Origin: Bog-756 sp963828385
GTDB taxonomy: Bacteria > Actinomycetota > Acidimicrobiia > Acidimicrobiales > RAAP-2
DNA: 64,000 bases
Assembly (NCBI GenBank): GCA_963828385.1
Contig: CAWHEF010000002.1
Coordinates: forward strand, 1,736,001-1,800,000
Direction: 5' to 3'
This document shows, one piece after another, positions 53,305 through 63,598 of this stretch. A program made the position numbers and the translations under genes. Position 1 is the first letter of the stretch. Each line of letters opens with the position of its first letter. Under the pieces are notes generated by a model, which was given only the letters and a program-made list of their open reading frames with translations, did no database searches and had not been told where the DNA came from.

Positions 53305-55446
53305 ATGGCATCGGGACGGAAATCCCAAGAGGGACAGGAGACCCAGGAATCCCAGGTCCCTGAGGCGCAGATCGCCGTCCACTGGCGCGAGGAGGGGTAC
53401 TACCAGCCGCCGGCCAAGTTCGTCTCCCAGGCCAACGCCGGAGACCCGGACATCTTCGAGCGGTTCTCCGAGGACCACTTCCCCGAGTGCTTCAAGGAGT
53501 ACGCGGAGCTGCTCACCTGGGACTCCTACTGGCGGACCACACTCGACACGAGCAACCCTCCGTTCTGGAAGTGGTTCGTCGGCGGCCGCCTCAACGCCTC
53601 GTACAACTGCGTCGACCGCCACCTCGCCACCAGAGCCGATCAGGCCGCCCTGATCTGGGTTCCCGAGCCGGAAGAGGCGGAGACCCTGGTGATCACCTAC
53701 CGGGAGCTGTACCGGCGGGTGAACGAATTCGCCGCCCTCCTCCGGGATTTCGCCGGGGTCAAGACCGGGGACCGGGTGACCCTCAACCTCCCCATGGTTC
53801 CCGAGCTTCCGGTGGTCATGCTGGCCTGTGCCCGCCTCGGCGCCATCCATTCACAGGTCTTCGCCGGTTTCAGCGGTGCCGCCTGCGGGGACCGTCTGGC
53901 CGACGCCGACAGCCACGTCCTCGTCACGATGGACGGCTTCTACCGGAGCGGTGAGCTCCTCGACCACAAGGTCAAGGCGGACGAGGCGGTGGCGCGGGCG
54001 GCTGAGCTCGGCTGCGAGGTCGACAAGGTCCTGATCTGGCGCAGGCACCCGGGACAGTACGCGTCAAAGAGCCCGGTGGTCGACGGACGGGACTACTTCG
54101 TGGACGAGGTCATGGCCCCCCACCGTGGAAAGATGGTCGAGCCGGTGTCGATGCCGGCCGAGGCGCCGCTCTTCTTGATGTACACCAGCGGCACGACGGG
54201 ACGGCCGAAGGGCTGCCAGCACTCGACCGGCGGGTACCTGGCTTATGTGACCGGCACCTCCAAGTACTACGAAGACATCCACCCCGAGGACACCTACTGG
54301 TGCTTCGCCGACATCGGCTGGATCACAGGGCACTCCTACATCGTCTACGGACCGCTCGCGCTCGGCACCACCAGCGTGATGTACGAGGGCGTCCCGACCT
54401 ACCCCGACGCCGGGCGCCCCTGGCGGATCGCCGAGCGGCTGGGGGTCAACATCTTCCACACATCCCCCACCACCGTCCGGATGCTGCGCAAGGTCGGTCC
54501 CGACGAACCGGCGAAGTACGACTACCACTTCAAGCACATGACGACGGTCGGCGAGCCCATCGAGCCCGACGTCTGGCGCTGGTACTACGACGTGATCGGC
54601 AAGGGCGAGGCGGTGATCGTCGACACGTGGTGGCAGACAGAAACCGGCGGCTTCCTCGGGAGCGTCCTTCCCGCCCTGCAGCCCATGAAACCGGGCAGTT
54701 GCGGCCCGGGCGCGCTCGGGATCTTCCCGGTCATCTACGACGAGGACGCAAAGGAAGTACCGCAGGGAAGCGGTCGAGCGGGCAACCTCTGCATCCGCAA
54801 CCCGTGGCCCGGCATCTTCGAAGGCATCTGGGGCCAGCCCGAGCGGTTCGTCGACACCTACTACGCCAAGTACTGCCGCGACCGGGACAGCAAGGACTGG
54901 CGGGACTGGCCGTACTTCGCCGGTGACGGCGCCGTTCAGGCCGAAGACGGATACCTCCGGATCCTCGGCCGGGTCGACGACGTGATCAACGTCGCCGGCC
55001 ACCGCCTCGGCACGAAGGAGCTCGAGTCGGCGAGCCTCATGGTCGACGAGGTCGCGGAAGCAGCCGCCGTGCCGGTCATCGACGACCTGCGGGGCCGGGC
55101 CGTGGAGATGTACATCTCGCTGAAACCCGGCGTCGAGGCGAACGAGCAGATGAGCACGAGCGTCACCGACGTGATCGAGAAGGAGATCGGCAAGATCGCC
55201 CGCCCGAAGAACGTCTGGATAGTGGCCGACTTGCCCAAGACCCGGTCGGGCAAGATCATGCGGCGGGTCATCGCCGGCATCTCCAACTTCACCGACGTCG
55301 GGGATGTCTCCACCCTGGCCAATCCGGAGATCGTGGACGTGATCCGACACCAGGTCCAGAGCACCAAGGCCGAGCGCGACGAGGTGCCCCGCGAGCTGTC
55401 CCCCGAGGAGAAAGAGGAGATCCGGTCGTTCGGGAGTGTCGAATGA
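53305..55446 (+). CDS. acs: Acetyl-CoA synthetase (AMP-forming)
   Basis: 713 residues. ANL adenylating enzyme making acetyl-CoA from acetate, ATP and CoA. ATG at 53305; the 713 length includes a ~25-residue polar N-terminal extension. P-loop-like YTSGTTGRPKG at about residue 293, TWWQTETGGFLGS, the hinge Asp in YLRILGRVDDVINVAGHR, and the regulatory/catalytic Lys in PKTRSGKIMRR at residue ~650, a known acetylation site in the family. Follows the acetate transporter gene, so the pair is likely an acetate-scavenging operon. Confidence 0.95.
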   Translation: MASGRKSQEGQETQESQVPEAQIAVHWREEGYYQPPAKFVSQANAGDPDIFERFSEDHFPECFKEYAELLTWDSYWRTTLDTSNPPFWKWFVGGRLNASYNCVDRHLATRADQAALIWVPEPEEAETLVITYRELYRRVNEFAALLRDFAGVKTGDRVTLNLPMVPELPVVMLACARLGAIHSQVFAGFSGAACGDRLADADSHVLVTMDGFYRSGELLDHKVKADEAVARAAELGCEVDKVLIWRRHPGQYASKSPVVDGRDYFVDEVMAPHRGKMVEPVSMPAEAPLFLMYTSGTTGRPKGCQHSTGGYLAYVTGTSKYYEDIHPEDTYWCFADIGWITGHSYIVYGPLALGTTSVMYEGVPTYPDAGRPWRIAERLGVNIFHTSPTTVRMLRKVGPDEPAKYDYHFKHMTTVGEPIEPDVWRWYYDVIGKGEAVIVDTWWQTETGGFLGSVLPALQPMKPGSCGPGALGIFPVIYDEDAKEVPQGSGRAGNLCIRNPWPGIFEGIWGQPERFVDTYYAKYCRDRDSKDWRDWPYFAGDGAVQAEDGYLRILGRVDDVINVAGHRLGTKELESASLMVDEVAEAAAVPVIDDLRGRAVEMYISLKPGVEANEQMSTSVTDVIEKEIGKIARPKNVWIVADLPKTRSGKIMRRVIAGISNFTDVGDVSTLANPEIVDVIRHQVQSTKAERDEVPRELSPEEKEEIRSFGSVE

Positions 55447-55511
55447 ACGACGTCGAGCGAGTCGTCTGTGCGCCCAGCATGAGCCAGCGCAGCTCGCTTC
55501 GAGATCGATGG

Positions 55512-56724
55512 TCACTCCGATGTGGACTGGTTTCGGAGACGTCCGGAAGACTTGACGAAACCCGGGCGCCCGTAGGCGCCACAGGCCGGTTGCCGGGAAC
55601 ACCATCACCGAGAGCATCCCCGCCGTCACCAGGGCGGCGGCGTTTATGGGTCTGAGCTTGCCTTCGGCCAGGGCGATGCTCGTGATCACCACGATGAGGG
55701 GGAGCGCCGTGGCGGAGAACAGTGCTAGCGGCAGCCGTTCACGCCGCCCGATCTCTTTCCGGTAGAGGAGCAGAACCGGCACGCCGCGGGAGACGAGAAG
55801 CAGCGCCAAGAAGAACGGCACGCGCCAGAGCTGCAAGGGGTCGTGCACGAACGATCTCAGATCGAAGTGGATGCCGGTCACCACGAAGAACACGGGGATG
55901 AGGAAGCCGAACCCGATGGCCTCGAGCTTGCCCTTGATCGCCTCGGTCTCGCTCCGTGCGGCCACGAGCCTGATGACGATACCGGCGGCGAACACGCCGA
56001 GGAGCACGTCCAGTCCGAGCTTCTCGGCCAGCAGGACAAGCAGTACGATGAACAGCAATGAGATCCGGACGGGAAGCTGGGCGCTCGACTCCAGATGGCG
56101 GTTGAGCAGCTCCACCATCCTCGGCGGCTGCGGGCGGGCGGCGATGAGGACGGTCGCCACGGCCACGGCGACGAACGCCACCAACAGCAGCGAGGTCGTG
56201 AGCGGGTCCTTGCGGGTGAGGAACAGGGCGACGAGGACGATCGGACCGAACTCGCCGACCGTCCCGATGGCGAGGACGAGGCCACCGAGCTTCGTGCCCA
56301 ACACACCGGCGTCCCGGAGGATGGGGATGAGGTTCCCGAGCGCCGTGCTCGAGAGGGCCAGGGCGATCACCACCGTGCTCAGGACGAGGCCGGACGAGAC
56401 GAGCGTCGCGGCGAGGCCCACGGCGACGAGGAGCGTCACCGCCCATCCCGACAGGGCGAGCGACAACGGCCTGCCCCTGATCCTTTGCAGGTCCAGCTCC
56501 AAGCCGGCGAGGAACATGAGGAACGTGAGCCCGAGGTCCGACAGCCCGGTCGCCACCGGACCCAGGTGGGCCAGGTTCAGCACCGAGGGGCCGATGAGAA
56601 TCCCCAGCAGAATCTGGATGACGACCTCGGGAACGCGGGCCGGACCGGTGAGCTCCGAGAGGATCGGAGCGATGACCGCCGCAACCACGATCAGGACGAG
56701 CCCGCTGACGGAGACGGTCACCAC
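55512..56724 (-). CDS. Cation:proton antiporter (CPA2/KefB type), probable frameshift near the end
   Basis: About ten to twelve membrane helices from GTG/ATG 56724 (MVTVSVSGLVLIVVAAVIA). CPA2 features: ILLGILIGPSVLNL, FLMFLAGLELDL, VLGTKLGGLVLAIGTVGEFG and DVLLGVFAAGIVIRL. As written the frame does not stop at the end of the domain; it runs on to 54064 antisense through acs. A one-base change near 55570 would end the protein at 55512, a normal length for the domain, so I close it there. Convergent with acs. Confidence 0.8.
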
Positions 56725-56800
56725 GACTCAGACCGGGTGGCGACTCGGCCGGGCGCCGGTTCGACCGGCCCCCCTGCTCGTGGGCGTTGGTCAGGCGGCC

Positions 56801-56845
56801 ATCGGGCAGGTCGCCATCGGGCAGCTCGACATCGGGCAGCTCGGA
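56801..56845 (+). repeat. Three 15-nt tandem repeats upstream of the antiporter
   Basis: ATCGGGCAG(G/C)TCG-plus-two-bases units at 56801, 56816 and 56831. Read on the minus strand they would encode ELPDG-like peptides, but no convincing gene contains them. A 22-nt-spaced copy of AGGCACGAAGGACCGGG follows at 56862 and 56884. Part of the ~300-nt gap 56725-57023, which holds the promoters of the antiporter and the deacetylase and nothing else I recognise. Confidence 0.6.
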
Positions 56846-57023
56846 CACGGCTCCTCACACTAGGCACGAAGGACCGGGACACCAGGCACGAAGGACCGGG
56901 GCGACGTGGTGGCGCCGTCGGTACCGAAGAGGCACATGCTCCCCCGCTCGTCGCCGGCTATGTTCGGCACATGGTCGTACCCGCCCGCGGACCGTCGGGC
57001 TGAGACCCGGGAGTACAGCGCTG

Positions 57024-58038
<1,015 letters not shown>

Positions 58039-58066
58039 GGCCGACGGCTGGTTGAACAGCCGCCGC

Positions 58067-60001
58067 TCACCAGGGGTCGACCGAGCGGCGCTTCTTTCCG
58101 GGGCGGGGCTCGGGCGGGGGCGCCGCCCGGAGCGCGCCGACGACCAGCCGTCTCGTGTCGGCCGGATCGATCACGTCGTCGATCTCGAAGGCCGAAGCCA
58201 CGTTGATCGCCTTGCCGTGCTCGTAGGCCCGCTCCACCATCTCGTTGAAGAGGGCCTCGCGCTCGTCGGGATCGTCGACGGCCTCGAGCTCACGACGGAA
58301 CCCGAGCCGCACCGCGCCTTCGAGTCCCATACCGCCGAGCTCGCCACTGGGCCACGCCACGGTGAACACCGGCTCTCTGAAGCTGCCGCCGGCCATGGCC
58401 TGAGCGCCGAGACCGTAGCCCTTGCGGACCACGACGGTGAAGAAGGGGACGGCGAGGCTGGCGCCGGCCACGAAGAGGCGGTTGCAGTGCCGGACCTGGG
58501 CCGTCCGCTCGGCGTCGGGGCCGACCATGAAGCCGGGCGTGTCACAGAGAAACAGGATGGGGAGATCGTGGGCGTCGCACAGCTGGATGAACCGGGCGGC
58601 CTTGTCGGCGCCGGCACTGTCGATCGCACCACCCAGGTGTCCCGGGTTGTTGGCCACGATGCCCAACGGCCTGCCCTCGATGCGAGCCAGCGCCGTGATC
58701 ATCCCTGGGCCGAAACCGGCCCGTAGCTCGAGGACCGACCCGGTGTCGGCCAGGATGGTGACCAGGTTCCGCATGTCGTAGACGCGCACGCGCCGCTCGG
58801 GGACGCACCGGCGGAGGAGGCGTTGATCCTCGCAGTCCCAGTGGTCGGTCCTGCCCTGGAAGTAGGAAAGGTACTGCTTGGCCAGTCGGACGGCGTCAGC
58901 ATCGTCCTGGGCCACAAGATCGACCACACCGTTGGCAACCTGGACCGTCAACGGACCGATCTCATCGGGGTCGAAGGTCCCAAGGCCGCCACCTTCGATC
59001 ATGGCCGGTCCCCCCATGCCGATCGAGGCTTCGGGAGTGGCGATGATCACATCGCTGCAGCCGAGGAGGGCAGCGTTGCCGGCGAAGCACCGTCCCGAGG
59101 CGATGCCGACAAGGGGAACGAGGCCGCTCAAGCCGGCGTAGCGGGCGAACGCCGTGGTGTCGAGCCCGGTGATGACGGCGTAGTCGGTGTCACCGGGCCT
59201 TCCTCCACCCCCTTCTGCGAACAGCACGGTAGGAAGGCGCAGCCGCTCCACCAGGTCGAACAGGCGGTCCTTCTTCCGGTGGTTCTGCTGGCCCTGGGTG
59301 CCGGCGAGCACCGTGTAGTCGTAGGAGATCACCGCGCACGAGGCCTGGCGGCCGTCGAACCGGTCCCCGTTGATGGTGCCGATGCCTCCGATGAGTCCGT
59401 CGGCCGGCGTTCGCTCGATGAGCTCGGCGAGCGGTCGTCGCCCTCGTTGAGCGGCGATGGCCAGCGCGCCGTACTCCACGAAGGTCCCGGGATCGCAGAG
59501 ATCGTCGATGTTCTCTCGGGCGGTACGGCGTCCCTGTTCATGGCGGCGGGCGACGACGTCGGGCCGGCCCACGTCGAGGTAGGCGGATCTGCGTTCCATG
59601 AGCTCGGACAGGTCGCCCCGGAGAGGATCGGAGGGTGCCGCCACCGGGGGTGAGGAGGATGCCGGAACTGATCCCGGTGTCACCGCTGCAGTCGCTGGCT
59701 CCTCGGAGTCTGCGGAGTCCTCGGCGCCCTCAGAGTCCTCGGCGGCCTCGGGTGCCGCTGCCACGTCGATGACTGCCAGCGTCTCGCCCGTGCTCACCAG
59801 GGCACCTTCCTTCACCGCCACCGACCGGACGACCCCGGGAGCTGGTGCACCGACGACGTGCTCCATCTTCATGGACTCGAGGATGACCACCGGCATGTCG
59901 CTTCCGACGCGATCGCCCTCGTCGACCAGCACGCCGACGACCGTCCCCTGGAGGGGGGAGACAACGACGGAGAGATCGTCCGTGTCGGCCGCCGTGCTCA
60001 C
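58067..60001 (-). CDS. Biotin carrier-carboxyltransferase fusion (acyl-CoA/acetyl-CoA carboxylase beta type)
   Basis: 644 residues from GTG 60001, which overlaps the aldo/keto reductase stop (GTGA); an ATG at 60025 is possible. Residues 1-75 are a biotinyl domain with the biotin site ESMKMEHV (Lys ~43). An acidic/Ala-Pro linker follows. From ~130 a carboxyltransferase of the PccB/AccD type, with both halves: RTARENIDDLCDPGTFVEYG, AEGGGGRPGDTDY, SGRCFAGNAALLG, ASIGMGGPAMIEGG, and the second half LCDTPGFMVGPDAE, GGSFREPVFTVAWPSGELGG. No biotin carboxylase subunit is encoded nearby; the fused carrier is unusual in this position. Confidence 0.9.
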   Translation of the reverse strand: MSTAADTDDLSVVVSPLQGTVVGVLVDEGDRVGSDMPVVILESMKMEHVVGAPAPGVVRSVAVKEGALVSTGETLAVIDVAAAPEAAEDSEGAEDSADSEEPATAAVTPGSVPASSSPPVAAPSDPLRGDLSELMERRSAYLDVGRPDVVARRHEQGRRTARENIDDLCDPGTFVEYGALAIAAQRGRRPLAELIERTPADGLIGGIGTINGDRFDGRQASCAVISYDYTVLAGTQGQQNHRKKDRLFDLVERLRLPTVLFAEGGGGRPGDTDYAVITGLDTTAFARYAGLSGLVPLVGIASGRCFAGNAALLGCSDVIIATPEASIGMGGPAMIEGGGLGTFDPDEIGPLTVQVANGVVDLVAQDDADAVRLAKQYLSYFQGRTDHWDCEDQRLLRRCVPERRVRVYDMRNLVTILADTGSVLELRAGFGPGMITALARIEGRPLGIVANNPGHLGGAIDSAGADKAARFIQLCDAHDLPILFLCDTPGFMVGPDAERTAQVRHCNRLFVAGASLAVPFFTVVVRKGYGLGAQAMAGGSFREPVFTVAWPSGELGGMGLEGAVRLGFRRELEAVDDPDEREALFNEMVERAYEHGKAINVASAFEIDDVIDPADTRRLVVGALRAAPPPEPRPGKKRRSVDPW

Positions 60002-60858
60002 CCTGTCGGCATAGGGAAGATGCACGCCTCCCCGGCGGCCGAGGCCAAGGACTCAGCACGCTCGGCGTCGTCCATCGCCGTGTCGCCGGCCACCACATCG
60101 AGCACGAGCCCCAGGACCCCGATGTCGCTCGGGGTGCAAAGGGCGTGGACGCCGGGGACCGAGAGCGTGAACCGGACGCTCCTGTCGACGTCGCCCGGGT
60201 CCACGTAGGGCTCGTACCAGGTCGTGGTGGAATGCGGCCGATCTCCCCACGGCCGGGCGGCGACGGCCTTGATGGCCATCACTCCGACGTCGTGTTCGGC
60301 GGCGTGCTGGAGCAGGGACTCTGCGTCCCGCCGATAGGCCGGATCCGACCACAACTGGCGATTGACCGCGAACATGACCGTGTCGAGGTCGTAGCGGCGG
60401 AGCGCCTCCTGGTGCGCCACCGGGGCCGCCAGCTCGTGGCCGGTGATCCCGACGAATCGGCACAGGCCCTCTTCCTTGGCCTCTTGGAGCGCCTGGATCG
60501 CCCCGGCCCGGGCATCGAGCTCCTCCAGCCCGGTCACCGCGTGCAGCTGGTAGAGATCGAACTGTTCGCAGCGGAGCAGGGTGAGGGACTCTTCGAGCTG
60601 GGCGCGCACTCCGTCCCTCGAATGGCGAAGGCTCTTGCAGCCGATGAACAGCCGGTCGCGCACTGCGGGGATCAGCGGCCCGAGCAGCTCCTCCGCCTTC
60701 CCGTACTGGGGGGCCACGTCGAGATGGTTGACACCAGCGGCCAGCGCGCCGTCGAATGCCGATGCCGTCTCCTCGGGCGTCGATCCCCAGAACGCGGCAC
60801 CCCCGAGGACCGCCACCGACGACCGGTGGCCCGTCCTGCCCAAGCGTCGGTACTCCAT
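59998..60858 (-). CDS. Aldo/keto reductase
   Basis: 286 residues from ATG 60858. NADPH-dependent barrel: RLGRTGHRSSVAVLGGAAFWG, catalytic Asp/Tyr region NHLDVAPQYGKAEE, Lys in FIGCKSLRHSRDG, His in LYQLHAVTGLEEL. The C-terminal SVPGVHALCTPSDIGVL is the cofactor end. Shares a GTGA overlap with the carboxylase gene downstream, so the two are coupled. Upstream reading in the same frame is Pro/Arg-rich and rejected as start. Confidence 0.88.
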   Translation of the reverse strand: MEYRRLGRTGHRSSVAVLGGAAFWGSTPEETASAFDGALAAGVNHLDVAPQYGKAEELLGPLIPAVRDRLFIGCKSLRHSRDGVRAQLEESLTLLRCEQFDLYQLHAVTGLEELDARAGAIQALQEAKEEGLCRFVGITGHELAAPVAHQEALRRYDLDTVMFAVNRQLWSDPAYRRDAESLLQHAAEHDVGVMAIKAVAARPWGDRPHSTTTWYEPYVDPGDVDRSVRFTLSVPGVHALCTPSDIGVLGLVLDVVAGDTAMDDAERAESLASAAGEACIFPMPTG

Positions 60859-60914
60859 TTCCGTAGGGTACAGCGGGGAGGGCGAGGGACGACGGGGCGA
60901 GCGCCGGGACGCTG

Positions 60915-61370
60915 TCAGGGCTCCCCGCTCCCCCGCCGGGCCTCCTCCCAGCGGGCGACCATCGAACCGAATCGGGCCGGGTTGTAGATGTCCTCCTCGT
61001 AGCTCCACCGTCCGTCCCCGGCATAGTGCAGCACCGTCAGGTTGTACTCCTCGTGGATCGACCCGTCTCCGGGATCACCCATCCGGTTCCACACCTGACA
61101 GACGATCCAACCCCGCTCCTCGTCGAGCACCGACCACCCGATGGGGAACTCCGTCATGGCGCTCCCCGGGTACTCGGCCATGCACCCCGAGATCCACGAC
61201 CGGATGGCATCCCGACCTTCGAAGGTCCCGTAGTGGTGCTCGACATAGACGGCGTTGTCGGTGAACAGGTCCGCCCACGGCCCCCAGTCGCCGGTCCGCG
61301 CCGCGTCGGCAGCCGCCCTCTGGTAGGCGGCGAACGCCTGCTCGATCTCGGCTCTGCTCCAGCGTCCCAT
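60915..61370 (-). CDS. SnoaL/NTF2-like small protein
   Basis: 151 residues from ATG 61370. The alpha+beta cone begins EIEQAFAAYQRAAADAARTGDWGPWADLFTD (in pieces), then YVEHHYGTFEGRDAIRSWI, with strands GWSVLDEERGWIVCQVWNRM and SIHEEYNLTVLHYAGDGRW. Family members are isomerases, cyclases, dehydratases or binding proteins. Polar cavity residues are present but no named active site. 56 nt before the aldo/keto reductase; preceded by the cupin gene on the same strand. Confidence 0.85.
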   Translation of the reverse strand: MGRWSRAEIEQAFAAYQRAAADAARTGDWGPWADLFTDNAVYVEHHYGTFEGRDAIRSWISGCMAEYPGSAMTEFPIGWSVLDEERGWIVCQVWNRMGDPGDGSIHEEYNLTVLHYAGDGRWSYEEDIYNPARFGSMVARWEEARRGSGEP

Positions 61371-61419
61371 CCGGACTCTCCTCTCACTGGCCGCCCTGCG
61401 ATCCGCTCGATCCGCTCGA

Positions 61420-61878
61420 TCAGGCGACCAGCACCGGTGGCGGCGGGAATCCTTCCGCCTCGCACAGCGCCAGGTACGCCTCCAAGGTCCCCGGCCCATC
61501 GAAGACGCTCTCGACGTTCCCCGCCCCGTCGAGGTTGAGGTTCGACCCGTACATCTGGAACCACACCCGGGTGTCGTCCTCGATGCACTGCAGCGTGTGG
61601 ACGGAACCGGCCGGCTCGTACAGGAACGAGCCCGAACGATTGACGTAGTCGTACTCCTTGTACCGCCACGCCCCGCTGGTGGTATAGGCGTAGACGGGAC
61701 CGGTGTGCCTGTGGGTGGGTACCTCGTAGCCGGCTCGGAAGATGTTCTCCACGATCCAGAGGCCTTCTTCGCGCTTGACCTGGATCACTTTGAGCTTGTT
61801 GCCATCGCCGATGTCCACGAACGGCAGCTCGGCGGCACCGAGGTGGACGGCTCGGGGAGCTGATTCGGTGGTGGTCAT
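61420..61878 (-). CDS. Cupin-domain protein (dihydroxyacetophenone dioxygenase-like)
   Basis: 152 residues from ATG 61878 with GGGAGGAGAGCC upstream. Double-stranded beta-helix: YEVPTHRHTGPVYAYTTSGAWRYKEYDY has the metal-binding His-x-His and a Tyr-rich strand (shown in parts: YEVPTHRHTG, PVYAYTTSGAWRYKEYD), and SFLYEPAGSVHTLQC provides the later His. Matches the metal-dependent cupins around 2,4'-dihydroxyacetophenone dioxygenase. Substrate uncertain. Likely one transcript with the SnoaL-like gene. Confidence 0.85.
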   Translation of the reverse strand: MTTTESAPRAVHLGAAELPFVDIGDGNKLKVIQVKREEGLWIVENIFRAGYEVPTHRHTGPVYAYTTSGAWRYKEYDYVNRSGSFLYEPAGSVHTLQCIEDDTRVWFQMYGSNLNLDGAGNVESVFDGPGTLEAYLALCEAEGFPPPPVLVA

Positions 61879-62065
61879 GGCTCTCCTCCCTGCTGCTCCG
61901 GAGGTGGCCCTGTAGGCCCTCCGGGTTCGGTCTGGCGGCGGTGATCGGTCCCCTCGCGGGCAGCCCTTGGGAGCGGCGCCTCGCATCCCCAGTGATAGCA
62001 GCGAACGGACACGTGGCCGGCGGCAGGGTCCGATCAGGAGACGCGGGCCGGCCACGTGTGCCGGT

Positions 62066-63013
62066 TCACGGCCGGCGGAGCAGGACCCTCTCCACACGAT
62101 GACGGCCGTCGACCTCGAGAATGACCCGGGCTCGGGGCCGGGTCGGGGCCACGTGCTCTCTCACGTTGACGGCGTTGATGCCGGCCCAGGCCCCGTCGAC
62201 CACGGCGGCGAACCCTTCTTCCGAGAGTGACCTGAGCCAGGCCACGAAGGGGGTGCCGTTCCCGGTGCCCCCCTCACCGGTCACGCCGTCCCCGTCACCG
62301 GCCACGCCGTCCCGGCGCCCGTCGGCGCCCTGCGCTCGTAAGCCGGCGAGCCGTTCCCGGTACCACCCCCGTGCGTCGGCCTCGGCGGCGTCGATGTAGA
62401 GGGACGTGTCGAACAGGTCGACAGCCCCCGAAGCCCCGTCCCCGGTAGCGCCCGGCGGGTCTTGGAGCACGATCAGGCCTTCCACGATCACGATCTCCGG
62501 AGCACCGATCACTATCGCCTTCCCGGGGACGATGTCGTACTCCTCGTGTGAGTAGACGGGTATCGACACGTCCCGAGCACCGCTGCTGACGGCCGCTAGG
62601 GCTTCGACCATCGACTGGTGGTCGTAGGTCTCGGGGAAGCCCTTCCTGTCCATGAGCCCCCGCGCTTCGAGCTCCCGGTTCGGAAACAGAAACGAGTCGG
62701 TGCTGATCACGACCACCTCGGGGGCACCGGGTTCGCTCCCGTAGAGGGTGGCGAGGATGGCGGCGGTTGTGCTCTTGCCCACCGCCACCCCACCTGCAAC
62801 CCCGATCATCAGCGGCCGATCGCCGTCGGCGGCGGACGCCAGGACTCGGCTCAAGGGGACGTAGATCTCCTCGATCTCCTCCCGGGACACGTCGACGCCC
62901 GGCGGCATGGGCGGAACCAGGTCCGGCCCGAGATCGCCCATGGACAGCCGCGCCGGCGAGTGGCCGAACTCCTGCCAGCGCGCCCGGTCCATGACCTCGA
63001 ACCCGTCCGGCAC
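62066..63013 (-). CDS. coaA: Type I pantothenate kinase
   Basis: 315 residues from a GTG at 63013 (ATG seven codons in possible). First step of CoA synthesis. P-loop MIGVAGGVAVGKSTTA at residues 69-84, VVVISTDSFLFPNREL, YDHQSMVEAL, SIPVYSHEEYDIVPG and IVIVEGLIVLQ. After WYRERLAGLR the usual substrate/cofactor loop is replaced by a Gly/Asp-rich stretch (about 213-240, GVAGDGDGVTGEGGTGNG), the length of which is unusual. The C-terminal INAVNVREHVAPTRPRARVIL matches the family. Intact frame. Confidence 0.93.
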   Translation of the reverse strand: MPDGFEVMDRARWQEFGHSPARLSMGDLGPDLVPPMPPGVDVSREEIEEIYVPLSRVLASAADGDRPLMIGVAGGVAVGKSTTAAILATLYGSEPGAPEVVVISTDSFLFPNRELEARGLMDRKGFPETYDHQSMVEALAAVSSGARDVSIPVYSHEEYDIVPGKAIVIGAPEIVIVEGLIVLQDPPGATGDGASGAVDLFDTSLYIDAAEADARGWYRERLAGLRAQGADGRRDGVAGDGDGVTGEGGTGNGTPFVAWLRSLSEEGFAAVVDGAWAGINAVNVREHVAPTRPRARVILEVDGRHRVERVLLRRP

Positions 63014-63154
63014 GCTCGGCTTGTCCGTACCGGTCAGTTCGACACCTCATCGACCGGGGCCGGTATGGCTCGGGAACGAGGCATGGGGACCAACGCTAGT
63101 CAATGTGAATCGGCTGGCTCGATTCCGCACATACCGCTGGCGTCCACCGAGCGG

Positions 63155-63598
63155 TTACACCGTGACGACGCGGGCCCGTGGCTCCTCAGCGAGGAGAGCC
63201 CGAAGATCGTCCGGGTCGCTCGTCAGCACAACGCAGTCTGCTGATTCATGCCTCTCCAGCCCGGCAACTGCAGTAGCTGCCACGAGCGCATCGATCGTGG
63301 TGTCGGAATCCGCGGTGCCGAGGAGATGACCCGCTCGTCGGGCGAGTGATTCATCCGCCGGCCACACGTCCACGGCTTTCACCACGCGGTTACAACCGGC
63401 GTCTCGGGCCACTCCACGTACCACCTCGGCCACAGTCACGGCCGAGACCAGGACGTCGGCGTCCAGCTCCCGTGCTCGCTCCAGCCAAGCCCGGAGCCTG
63501 GGATCGTTGGATGCCGCCTTGGACACGCCTTCGGCATCCAAAACGAGCAGGTCGCTCAGGCCGACCGGGACGCGACCTCGTCGACGGGACCGGGCCAC
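63155..63598 (-). CDS. PIN-domain toxin (VapC)
   Basis: 147 residues. Acidic PIN-active-site residues are present: LLVLDAEGVSKAA, VVSAVTVAEVVRG-like LVSAVTVAEVVRGVA, and DTTIDALVAATAV with the later Asp in SDPDDLRAL. RNase of the VapBC family. It overlaps the antitoxin gene by 43 nt. Start GTG 63598; a later start giving the shorter LVLDAEGV is also possible. Reads away from the CoaA gene. Confidence 0.85.
   Translation of the reverse strand: MARSRRRGRVPVGLSDLLVLDAEGVSKAASNDPRLRAWLERARELDADVLVSAVTVAEVVRGVARDAGCNRVVKAVDVWPADESLARRAGHLLGTADSDTTIDALVAATAVAGLERHESADCVVLTSDPDDLRALLAEEPRARVVTV

Noticed and set aside
54064..55511. Minus-strand reading beyond the antiporter domain
   Set aside because: It lies opposite the conserved acs gene and shows no membrane or soluble domain; more likely a lost stop.
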